From the NCBI GenBank assembly GCA_003235465.1, contig QJWD01000017.1, forward strand, positions 1-5,706: DNA of 5,706 bases, given 5' to 3'. The notes beneath the pieces are model-generated. The model saw nothing but the letters and a program-made list of their open reading frames with translations. It searched no databases and was not told where the DNA came from. Positions within the stretch are counted from its first letter, which is position 1. Every line of letters begins with the position of its first letter. The translations under genes were made by a program, and so were the position numbers. Source of the stretch: Nitrospirota bacterium (GTDB lineage Bacteria; Nitrospinota; Nitrospinia; Nitrospinales; VA-1). Below are positions 1 to 5,706 of the stretch, piece by piece.

Positions 1-822
1 GTGCGCTTCATCGAAGAAAAAAACCAGCTTGGGCTTGTCGCCGTCGCCCACTTCGGGAAGAGCTTCGAACAGTTCGGCGAGCAGCCACAAAAGAAACGTG
101 GCGTAAAGCCTGGGGCTTTGCATCAGGCGGTCCGCGGCGAGCACTTTGATGTAACCGCGCCCCTCCCTGTCGGTTTCGAGGAAGCTGTCGAGATCGAAAG
201 CCGGCTCGCCGAAGAAATACTCGCCGCCTTCGTTCTCCAGGGTCAAAAGCCGGCGCTGAATGGCGCCGACCGACGCCTTGCTAACATTGCCGTGCCGGGT
301 GGTCAATTGGGCGGCGTTCTGACCGGCGAAGTGCAGCAGGGAGCGCAGGTCCTTGAGGTCGAGCAAGAGGAGCCCCTCTTCGTCGGCGATTTCGAACATC
401 ACATTAAGAACGCCTTCCTGGGTTTCGTTCAGGCCAAGCAGCCTGGAAAGAAGCAGCGGGCCCATTTCAGAAATGGTCGTCCTTATCGGGTGGCCCTTTT
501 CGCCGTAGAGATCCCAGAACACCGTGGGCGAGGAATGCAGTATGTAGTCGGCAAGGCCGATGGCCCGGGCGCGTTCGTCGAGCTTGGGGTTTGGCGTGCC
601 GCACTGGCTGACGCCGGACAGGTCGTCCTTCACATCGGCGAGAAACACGGGAACCCCGCGCGCCGAAAACGCTTCGGCCAGAACCTGCAACGAGACCGTC
701 TTGCCCGCACCGGTGGCGCCGGCGATGAGGCCATGCCGGTTGGCGTAACTCAGGATCAGGTTGGCGGGCCGTTTTCCCGAACCCACAAACAGCGAATCGG
801 GGGCCGTGCTGGAGGGGGCCAT
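1..822 (-). CDS. HerA-like P-loop ATPase, DUF853/YjgR type (partial, C-terminus beyond left edge)
   Basis: Reading the minus strand from the ATG at 822-820 gives 274 codons with no stop up to base 1, so the 3' part is missing; family members are about 500 residues. Near the start the protein reads ANRHGLIAGATGAGKT, with the Walker A P-loop GATGAGKT at residues 35-42. The stretch FLADVKDDLSGVSQ follows at about 60-73. The visible part ends at KLVFFFDEAH (265-274), a textbook Walker B with the catalytic DE. This order matches the DUF853 branch of HerA/FtsK-like ATPases, typified by E. coli YjgR, whose cellular role is not well established. The start is supported by a short GAGG (828-831) five bases upstream and by the usual short lead before the ANRHGLIAGATG motif. 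It is transcribed divergently from the DUF4253 gene. No partner nuclease such as NurA is visible, but the downstream side is outside the window. The family assignment is firm; the function is open. Confidence 0.93.
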   Translation of the reverse strand, partial: MAPSSTAPDSLFVGSGKRPANLILSYANRHGLIAGATGAGKTVSLQVLAEAFSARGVPVFLADVKDDLSGVSQCGTPNPKLDERARAIGLADYILHSSPTVFWDLYGEKGHPIRTTISEMGPLLLSRLLGLNETQEGVLNVMFEIADEEGLLLLDLKDLRSLLHFAGQNAAQLTTRHGNVSKASVGAIQRRLLTLENEGGEYFFGEPAFDLDSFLETDREGRGYIKVLAADRLMQSPRLYATFLLWLLAELFEALPEVGDGDKPKLVFFFDEAH

Positions 823-1062
823 GAAATCCTCGGTCGATAAAAGTTGAGTGAGGCCGGGGTTCGCCGGCACCGTTATCCCGGACTTGGCCGGACGGAAGCC
901 GAAGGTGATTTTACCACTAAATCTCTTCCCCGGTTGCCATGAATTTTTTGTCGGCCGGGCAAAGGAGATCAACATCGTGGATCACTCGCAAACCCTTGAA
1001 TATCCGCCCGTGAGCTGTCGGGTGGAAGTTATCAAGAGCCAAAAGTGGCGCGAGCGGGTAAA

Positions 1063-1091
1063 TTGACAGGCGATTTTGCCGGCAATATCGG
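1063..1091 (+). promoter_or_regulatory. Possible sigma-70 promoter for the DUF4253 gene
   Basis: A perfect -35 consensus TTGACA at 1063-1068 is followed after 17 bases by TATCGG (1086-1091), which matches only the first three bases of the -10 consensus TATAAT. A better -10-like TATCCT at 1093-1098 sits too far away (24 bases). Transcription from here would give a leader of roughly 45 bases before the ATG at 1144. The -35 is good but the -10 is weak, so this is a tentative call. Confidence 0.25.
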
Positions 1092-1132
1092 TTATCCTGA
1101 AGCCAGACGCCCTTCAAGCCGTGGATCAACGT

Positions 1133-1136
1133 GGAG
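1133..1136 (+). promoter_or_regulatory. Ribosome binding site of the DUF4253 gene
   Basis: GGAG lies seven bases before the ATG at 1144. It decides this start over the in-frame upstream ATG at 1045, whose extra 33 residues look like translated non-coding sequence. Confidence 0.6.
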
Positions 1137-1143
1137 TTCTATC

Positions 1144-1887
1144 ATGGGTTTATGGAAGAGCCTGTTCAGCCGAAAATCCGCCGAGAAGAAACAGGATGGG
1201 AAGCCCGCTACGCCCATCGACGGCCTGCCATTTTCACTTGAGCTGGTCTCGGGGGAGGAGGCGGTCCATCGCTGGAATGCCTTGCAGACGGAAGGCCGGG
1301 AACAGGGGTTTGCACCTGTCATTTTAGGCGATGTGGAGGATGTGCGGGTTCTTTGGGAGAACGGCGACGCCGCGGCGGAATCGCCCAAGCGGGTGATCGA
1401 AAAGGCAAAAGCGGTCGACATCCCGCGCTGGCTTGCCGAGCGCGAGGCCGAGGAGCCGGAGGTCTACCAATATGATGAAGGCGATTGGCCCAGGGAAACG
1501 GAGGAGCGCACCGGCCTGTCGGTGATCACCGGTTCCGATGGCGAAATAAAACCCTGGGTCTGCATCGCGAAAATCCCCGCCGAACAGCCCTGGCAGATCC
1601 CCGCCTACCTGCGCATCGGCAACTGGAACGAATGCCCGGCCCCGGAATACCACGTGGCGATAGCCCGGCACTGGCAGGAGAAGTACGGCGCCGTTCTCAT
1701 CTCCGCCAACTACGATGAACTGGAATTTCTCGTGGCCCGGCCGCCGGAGGAGAGGAAGGCAGCGAAAATGCTGGCGCGCGAGCAGTTTATCTATTGCACG
1801 GACATCGTCCACCAAGGCGCGGAAACCATGAACAACCTTGCCGCCACCTTGCTGAAGGGCAAACTGTGGTACTTCTGGTGGGATTGA
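1144..1887 (+). CDS. DUF4253 domain-containing protein
   Basis: The gene encodes 247 residues and no signal peptide or membrane segment is seen, so the product is probably cytoplasmic. The N-terminus (1-20) is basic and lysine-rich. The middle (about 25-130) is a less conserved, acidic region. The C-terminal part carries hallmarks I associate with DUF4253: GNWNECP at 159-165, HWQEKYGA at about 176-183, ARPPEERKAA at 198-207, AREQFIYCTDIVHQG at 211-225, and the terminal aromatic cluster WYFWWD at 242-247. The family has no established biochemical function and I do not assign one. The ATG at 1144 is preferred because GGAG precedes it. The gene stands alone: 321 bases from the divergent ATPase gene and 282 bases before the next start. 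A 219-codon open frame on the opposite strand (1324-1983) is a shadow of its GC-rich codons. Confidence 0.85.
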   Translation: MGLWKSLFSRKSAEKKQDGKPATPIDGLPFSLELVSGEEAVHRWNALQTEGREQGFAPVILGDVEDVRVLWENGDAAAESPKRVIEKAKAVDIPRWLAEREAEEPEVYQYDEGDWPRETEERTGLSVITGSDGEIKPWVCIAKIPAEQPWQIPAYLRIGNWNECPAPEYHVAIARHWQEKYGAVLISANYDELEFLVARPPEERKAAKMLAREQFIYCTDIVHQGAETMNNLAATLLKGKLWYFWWD

Positions 1888-2169
1888 AGCGGAGCTCTGA
1901 GAGTGGTTCGGAGCGATGCAGGAGCAAATAACCTGATCACCGGGCCGCAAGCGAAGAGGCCATGGGCAAGCGGTTATATCCATCCAGCCATATTCCCGTG
2001 GCCGCTTTCCAGGCAGGCATGATAGTATTTAGAGGATAGAAGGCCCGCGTTTCGCTGAAACCTGTGATCTTCTCCCCTCTGAAATCGCGTGGCCTCAGGT
2101 TTGGGGCCCCTCCGTTCCCCGGGTTTTGCGGAATGCCAACCCACATCCATCGCTCTCTCATTTGAATTC
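1888..2169. other. Intergenic region upstream of the glycosyltransferase gene
   Basis: This 282-base stretch has no recognisable gene. It contains an imperfect hairpin (1953-2008), a pair of 7-base inverted repeats (AAACCTG at 2058-2064 and CAGGTTT at 2096-2102, loop 31 bases) and a perfect palindrome GGGGCCCC (2103-2110). There is no T-run after any of these, so none is a standard terminator. No convincing promoter hexamer pair was found; TAGTAT at 2023-2028 lacks a matching -35. Confidence 0.55.
1953..2008. repeat. Imperfect inverted repeat / hairpin
   Basis: GGCCATGGG (1958-1966) pairs with CCCGTGGCC (1995-2003) over nine positions, one of them a G-U wobble. After one mismatch the stem extends by GAAG (1953-1956) with CTTT (2005-2008), including a second wobble. 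That gives 13 pairs around a 28-base loop. It begins 65 bases after the DUF4253 stop codon and is followed by a GC-rich stretch, not by T residues. Confidence 0.5.
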
Positions 2170-3417
2170 ATGAGCAATCCACTCGAGACCCGCCACCGGT
2201 ATTTTATTCTCGCGGCGATCCTGGTCAGCGCTCTCCTTCATTTCAGGATTTACAACAACCCCTATCCGGAATGGGATGAGGCGGTATACCTTCACCTCAG
2301 CCAGGAGATGGGTTGGGACCTGAGCGGCTACAGCACCCGCGGCAGTTTCATCGACGACCAATTGCCCGGCGCGGTGTACAGCGCGGAAATTTTTCATCAC
2401 CCGCCGCTGATACCTTACGCAATTAAAACTTTTTCGGTTTTCATGCCGCCGTTTGCCGCAGGAAGGACGATGAGCCTGGCGCTGGTTGTGGTTTCCGTCT
2501 ATATCGTGTTTCGCCTGGCCCTCAGTCTGTCTGGGTTCAAGGCGGCGATGCTGGCCACGGCCTTTTGGGTGTTGTGTCCGATCTTCAATCTGGAGAGCAA
2601 CCTGGTGCACCTGGATTTTCCGGCGACCCTGCTCATATTGGCCGGCGCCTGGTATTTCTGGAGATACATGGAACAGGGAGGCAAGCGTCCGCTTTTTATC
2701 TCTGGCGCGCTATTTGCCCTGGCGATGTTGACAAAATTCACCGCACCGGTTTATGTCCTGCTGCCGCTGCTCCTTGCGTTGTCCCGAAAGGAATTTTATT
2801 CGGACAGGAAACTTGCCCTTGGCTATTTCGGCCTTGTCGGACTCGGCTTTTTATGGTGGGGAGCGGTTTTCGCGCACTATGGCACGCTATTGCCCGTGGA
2901 CTTCGTCGGCGATGGGACGGAAGCCGTGCACCAATCCACCTATATGGATAGCATGCGGGCAAGAAGCTGGTACCACATCTGGATGTATTTCGCCGCTTTT
3001 TTCCCCCCCGTCTTTTTTTATGCGATCCACTTAGGGGGGGATTTGCTTCGAGTATCCACCCGCCGTGAAGAGATTTATACGTTCGCGGATAGAGACCGGT
3101 TCCTCCTGCTGTTGAATATCGCCTCATTGCTGGCGGTGATCGGTTTCAGCGTTGCAAACGCCCTATCCAACAAGGCGTGGGCGTTTCGTCACATCATGCC
3201 CGTCTTCCCGGTCATCTACATCACCACCGCGCATGTCTTATCCCGTTGTCTCGAAGGGAGGGGTGCGGCGGTAAAGCGGGCCACCGTTACATTGTCTGGG
3301 GCGACGTTGATCCTCATGGCGGCCTCGACCTGGAGCACCATACGGAATCCACTTAATCTCAAGGTCATTCCCGTTATTTTTTATTGGTTCCCCGCCCTCA
3401 AGCCGTTTTTTGTATGA
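2170..3417 (+). CDS. Membrane GT-C glycosyltransferase, ArnT/PMT_2-like
   Basis: This 415-residue protein is strongly hydrophobic with about ten predicted membrane segments, the first at roughly 11-27. Directly after it comes YPEWDEAVYL with D36-E37, the acidic pair in the first periplasmic loop that is catalytic in GT-C enzymes using polyprenyl-phosphate sugar donors. Further family marks are HHPPL (76-80), HLDFPATL (147-154) inside a helix, LTKF (187-190) and FRHIMPVFP (339-347), the counterpart of the RYLLPxLP motif. Such enzymes transfer sugars to lipids, proteins or envelope glycans on the outer face of the inner membrane; donor and acceptor cannot be read from the sequence. The ATG at 2170 is chosen because it leaves a short lead before helix 1. 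It has no Shine-Dalgarno sequence, and the in-frame GTG at 2089 has none either. Base composition is visibly less GC-rich than in the symporter gene, and the gene contains C7, T7 and G7 runs at 3003-3040. The symporter operon starts 74 bases later but has no obvious functional link. Confidence 0.82.
   Translation: MSNPLETRHRYFILAAILVSALLHFRIYNNPYPEWDEAVYLHLSQEMGWDLSGYSTRGSFIDDQLPGAVYSAEIFHHPPLIPYAIKTFSVFMPPFAAGRTMSLALVVVSVYIVFRLALSLSGFKAAMLATAFWVLCPIFNLESNLVHLDFPATLLILAGAWYFWRYMEQGGKRPLFISGALFALAMLTKFTAPVYVLLPLLLALSRKEFYSDRKLALGYFGLVGLGFLWWGAVFAHYGTLLPVDFVGDGTEAVHQSTYMDSMRARSWYHIWMYFAAFFPPVFFYAIHLGGDLLRVSTRREEIYTFADRDRFLLLLNIASLLAVIGFSVANALSNKAWAFRHIMPVFPVIYITTAHVLSRCLEGRGAAVKRATVTLSGATLILMAASTWSTIRNPLNLKVIPVIFYWFPALKPFFV
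3003..3040. repeat. C7 / T7 / G7 homopolymer tracts, with C7 and G7 forming an inverted pair
   Basis: Within the glycosyltransferase gene, C7 (3003-3009), T7 (3013-3019) and G7 (3034-3040) occur within 38 bases, and six T residues precede the C-run. C7 and G7 are complementary and could form a hairpin with a 24-base loop, extended by T3002 with A3041. They encode the FPP and GGD portions of the protein around residues 278-291. The frame is intact as given. Confidence 0.7.
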
Positions 3418-3438
3418 GCTTGTCCCGGGCGGTCAGCT

Positions 3439-3478
3439 GCTTAAATCATAGCCCTTGATCGGGTTTAACCGCTTAAAT
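3439..3478 (+). repeat. Direct repeat GCTTAAAT x2 upstream of the symporter operon
   Basis: GCTTAAAT occurs at 3439-3446 and again at 3471-3478, 32 bases apart start to start, roughly three helical turns. Between them lies the odd-centred palindrome GGTTTAACC (3462-3470). The second copy overlaps an alternative ATG at 3477. This could be a pair of regulator sites or chance in a short AT-richer gap. Confidence 0.35.
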
Positions 3479-3491
3479 GAAAGAGATCGTC

Positions 3492-3833
3492 ATGAACGAT
3501 ATGCAGGACGCGAATGCCCGCGCCTATTGGCAGGAAAATATCCGCACGCTGCTTTCCCTCCTTGCGATCTGGTTTGTGGTGTCGTATGGCATGGGAATTC
3601 TGCTCGCCGATGCGCTGGACGGCATCCGCTTTTTCGGCTTCAAGCTCGGCTTCTGGATGGCGCAGCAGGGTTCCCTGTTAACCTTCGTCATCCTCATCTT
3701 TATTTATGTTCGCAGGATGAACAGGCTCGATCACAAGTACGAGGTGGATGAAGATAAGGACGATTACGTTCCGGATGAGCCGATGCCAGGGGACGACAAC
3801 CCGGCCACGGGCACCGGTCTGGGGAGGGGCTGA
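3492..3833 (+). CDS. DUF4212 protein, small subunit of sodium:solute symporter
   Basis: The gene encodes 113 residues with two membrane helices, at about 21-39 and 59-75, joined by a short loop reading DALDGIRFFGFKLGFWMAQQ. The N-terminal ARAYWQENIR is the conserved entry of this family. The C-terminal third is a soluble acidic tail rich in D and E. This is the architecture of DUF4212 proteins, which are nearly always encoded directly before a VC_2705-type symporter, as here, and are annotated as its small subunit. Their exact role in transport is not established. I prefer the ATG at 3492 because GAGA (3483-3486) lies five bases upstream; an in-frame ATG at 3477 would add MKEIV but has no ribosome binding site, and a third ATG is at 3501. 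The stop codon is directly followed by the large-subunit start, implying one transcript and translational coupling. Confidence 0.9.
   Translation: MNDMQDANARAYWQENIRTLLSLLAIWFVVSYGMGILLADALDGIRFFGFKLGFWMAQQGSLLTFVILIFIYVRRMNRLDHKYEVDEDKDDYVPDEPMPGDDNPATGTGLGRG
3823..3829 (+). promoter_or_regulatory. Strong ribosome binding site of the symporter large subunit
   Basis: GGAGGGG lies four bases before the ATG at 3834 and within the last codons of the DUF4212 gene. It fixes the start of the large subunit and would allow independent re-initiation after the TGA at 3831-3833. Confidence 0.75.
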
Positions 3834-5618
3834 ATGGACACTCAAACCCTGACCTTTCTGTTCGTCGGCACGACGTTCGCGGTGTACATCGGCATCGCCA
3901 TCTGGTCGCGGGCGGGCTCCACCGACGATTTTTATGTCGCCGGCGGCGGCGTGTCGCCGCTTGCCAACGGCATGGCCACCGCGGCGGACTGGATGTCGGC
4001 GGCGTCCTTCATCTCCATGGCGGGCATCATCTCGTTCGTCGGCCGGGACGGGTCGGTCTACCTCATGGGATGGACGGGCGGCTACGTTCTTCTCGCCCTC
4101 CTGCTCGCGCCCTACCTGCGCAAGTTCGGCAAATACACCGTGCCCGATTTCATCGGCGACAGATATTACTCGGACGTGGCGCGCATCGTCGCGGTGGTGG
4201 CGGCCATCTTCATCTCTTTCACGTACGTGGCGGGGCAGATGCGCGGCGTGGGCATCGTGTTTTCCCGGTTTCTCGAGGTGGAGATCACAACCGGCGTTCT
4301 GATTGGCATGGCCATCGTCTTTTTCTACGCCGTGCTCGGCGGCATGAAGGGCATCACCTACACCCAGGTGGCGCAGTATTGCGTGCTCATCTTCGCCTTC
4401 ATGGTGCCCGCGATCTTCATATCCATTCTGATGACGGGCAACCCGGTGCCGCAACTCGGTTTCGGCAGCCAGCTTGCCGACGGCTCGGGCCTGCACCTGC
4501 TCGACAAGCTGGACAACCTGTCCACGGAGCTCGGGTTCGGCGCGTACACGGCCGGGCGGAAATCCACCATCGATGTATTTTTCATCACCGCCGCGCTGAT
4601 GGTGGGAACCGCCGGCCTGCCGCACGTCATCGTGCGGTTTTTCACCGTGCCCAAAGTGCGCGACGCGCGCATCTCGGCGGGCTACGCCCTGGTGTTCATC
4701 GCCATCCTGTACACCACGGCCCCGGCGGTCGCCTCGTTCGCCCGCCTGAACCTGATCGAAACGGTCAACAACGCGAGTTACGAGAAGACGCCCGCGTGGT
4801 TCAAAAACTGGGAAGGAACCAACCTCATCGCCTGGATGGATAAGAACCAGGACGGAAAAATTCAGTACGTCGCTGGCCCCGCCTTCATCGGCAAGCCGCA
4901 ATTCATACACGGCCGGGGCAAAAGCGGAGAGCGGCTGATCGCCAACACGCCGGCCGGCGGGGGCAACGAACTGTACATCGATCGCGATATCATGGTGCTC
5001 GCCAACCCCGAAATCGCAGGACTTCCGGGGTGGGTGATCGCCCTGGTGGCCGCCGGCGGGCTGGCGGCGGCGCTCTCCACCGCCGCCGGGCTCCTGCTCG
5101 TCATCTCGGCGTCGATATCGCACGACCTGCTCAAAAAAATCTTCCTGCCCACCATCACCGACAAGCAGGAGCTGATGTTCGCCCGCTTTTCCGCGGCGCT
5201 GGCGGTTTCCATCGCCGGATACTTCGGTGTTTATCCGCCGGGGTTCGTGGCGCAGGTGGTGGCGTTCGCCTTCGGCCTCGCGGCATCGTCGTTTTTCCCG
5301 GCGATCCTTCTCGGCATCTTTTCAAAGCGGATGAACAGGGAGGGCGCGGTCTCGGGCATGGTGGCTGGGCTCACCTCCACCGTGGGTTATATCGTCTACT
5401 TCAAATTCATCAACCCGCAGTCGAACACGGCGGACAACTGGTGGTTCGGCATCTCCCCCGAGGGCATCGGCACGCTCGGCCTGCTGCTGAATTTTTTTGT
5501 CGCGTCGGTGGTGAGCCGCCTGGCCCCGCCGCCGCCGAAAGAAGTGCAGGCGATGGTGGAGTCCATCCGCATCCCCAGGGGCGCCGGCGCCGCCTACCAC
5601 CATCACCTGCGTCACTGA
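3834..5618 (+). CDS. Sodium:solute symporter large subunit (SSS family, VC_2705-like)
   Basis: This 594-residue inner-membrane protein has about thirteen hydrophobic segments, as expected for the SSS family (PutP, vSGLT, ActP), which imports solutes using the Na+ gradient. Family landmarks are STDDFYVAGGGVSPLANGMA (29-48), DWMSAASFISMAG (52-64) in the helix that contributes to the Na+ site, LRKFGKYTVPDFIGDRYY (95-112) and GGLAAALSTAAGLLLVIS (408-425). By comparison with PutP S340/T341, the pair S415-T416 probably binds Na+. Between the eighth and ninth segments (about 303-397) sits a long hydrophilic insert, predicted periplasmic. It includes WFKNWEGTNLIAWMDKNQDG and an EF-hand-like D336-N338-D340-G341-I343 loop. 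I recall related inserts in VC_2705-type relatives, ending as here in IDRDIMVLANPEIAGLPGW. The C-terminus ends in a small histidine cluster (HHHLRH). The substrate is not evident; acetate or another small carboxylate is a reasonable guess from ActP-type relatives only. It is translationally coupled to DUF4212. Confidence 0.93.
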   Translation: MDTQTLTFLFVGTTFAVYIGIAIWSRAGSTDDFYVAGGGVSPLANGMATAADWMSAASFISMAGIISFVGRDGSVYLMGWTGGYVLLALLLAPYLRKFGKYTVPDFIGDRYYSDVARIVAVVAAIFISFTYVAGQMRGVGIVFSRFLEVEITTGVLIGMAIVFFYAVLGGMKGITYTQVAQYCVLIFAFMVPAIFISILMTGNPVPQLGFGSQLADGSGLHLLDKLDNLSTELGFGAYTAGRKSTIDVFFITAALMVGTAGLPHVIVRFFTVPKVRDARISAGYALVFIAILYTTAPAVASFARLNLIETVNNASYEKTPAWFKNWEGTNLIAWMDKNQDGKIQYVAGPAFIGKPQFIHGRGKSGERLIANTPAGGGNELYIDRDIMVLANPEIAGLPGWVIALVAAGGLAAALSTAAGLLLVISASISHDLLKKIFLPTITDKQELMFARFSAALAVSIAGYFGVYPPGFVAQVVAFAFGLAASSFFPAILLGIFSKRMNREGAVSGMVAGLTSTVGYIVYFKFINPQSNTADNWWFGISPEGIGTLGLLLNFFVASVVSRLAPPPPKEVQAMVESIRIPRGAGAAYHHHLRH

Positions 5619-5706
5619 CGGCGATTCCAGCCGAGATCGTAACCCGTCGGCAACCGAGGCTAGGCGAAAAACCGTCTGAGGAGCCGATGCAGCCTCTTTC
5701 ACTTTC
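5619..5706. other. Non-coding tail after the symporter operon
   Basis: No gene is recognisable in these 88 bases. GAGGCT (5656-5661) is complementary to AGCCTC (5691-5696), and the sequence after it is T-rich (TTTCACTTTC). The 29-base loop and interrupted T-run make it a poor terminator candidate. Confidence 0.4.

Larger units (their letters stand above)
823..1143. other. Divergent intergenic region
   Basis: This 321-base stretch separates two divergently oriented genes and should hold both promoters. A TTGACA hexamer at 1063-1068 is the best plus-strand -35 candidate. On the minus strand, TAAAAT (908-913) could serve as a -10 for the ATPase gene, without a good -35. A small GC hairpin (853-857 with 864-868) lacks a T-run. 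Short open frames here, at 848-1066 plus and 917-1129 minus, resemble no known protein and lack ribosome binding sites, so I do not call them genes. Confidence 0.6.

Noticed and set aside
1..840. 279-codon open frame on the plus strand
   Set aside because: Its translation resembles no family, while the minus strand over the same bases gives a clear ATPase with Walker A and B motifs.
848..1066. 72-codon open frame between the divergent genes
   Set aside because: It has no ribosome binding site and no recognisable motif, and it covers the likely promoter region.
1324..1983. 219-codon open frame on the minus strand
   Set aside because: It is a shadow of the DUF4253 gene, whose own frame carries conserved family motifs.
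3420..3447. Possible promoter TTGTCC / TAAATC before the DUF4212 gene
   Set aside because: Both hexamers match the consensus poorly, and the operon may be transcribed from further upstream.
3678..5123. 481-codon open frame on the minus strand
   Set aside because: It lies opposite the symporter, is full of R, H, D and E repeats typical of an antisense shadow of GC-rich hydrophobic codons, and has no recognisable domain.
5592..5615. Histidine cluster at the symporter C-terminus as a metal site
   Set aside because: The cluster HHHLRH is short, sits at the extreme end and has no other ligands nearby; it is noted only as a curiosity.
5656..5700. Possible terminator after the symporter gene
   Set aside because: The stem is only six pairs with a loop of about 29 bases, and the following T-run is interrupted.

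Overview
This window reads as an ordinary chromosomal stretch from a GC-rich Gram-negative bacterium, probably a proteobacterium or a relative. It holds five protein genes, one of them cut by the left edge. The proteobacterial guess rests on the pairing of a DUF4212 small subunit with a VC_2705-type sodium:solute symporter, on the YjgR/DUF853 ATPase, and on GC-rich codon use. No rRNA, tRNA or taxon-specific marker is present, so the placement is tentative. I found no RNA gene, mobile element, CRISPR array or convincing Rho-independent terminator.

Layout. 1-822 (minus strand): N-terminal 274 residues of a HerA-like/DUF853 (YjgR-type) P-loop ATPase with intact Walker A and Walker B; the rest lies beyond the left edge. 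823-1143: divergent intergenic region with a possible promoter for the next gene. 1144-1887 (plus): a 247-residue DUF4253 protein of unknown function. 1888-2169: non-coding stretch with a sizeable imperfect hairpin. 2170-3417 (plus): a 415-residue multi-spanning GT-C glycosyltransferase resembling the ArnT/PMT_2 group. 3492-3833 and 3834-5618 (plus): a tightly coupled pair, the DUF4212 small membrane protein and the 594-residue large subunit of a sodium:solute symporter; the second start codon directly follows the first stop codon. 5619-5706: non-coding tail.

Only the last two genes clearly work together, as a two-component Na+-coupled uptake system, most likely for a small organic acid or similar solute. 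The other genes are neighbours without a visible shared pathway. The points most worth a second look are an EF-hand-like acidic loop in a large, probably periplasmic insert of the symporter, a C7/G7 inverted pair of homopolymer tracts inside the glycosyltransferase gene, and the hairpin between the DUF4253 gene and the glycosyltransferase gene. I see no strong evidence for a novel multi-gene system.
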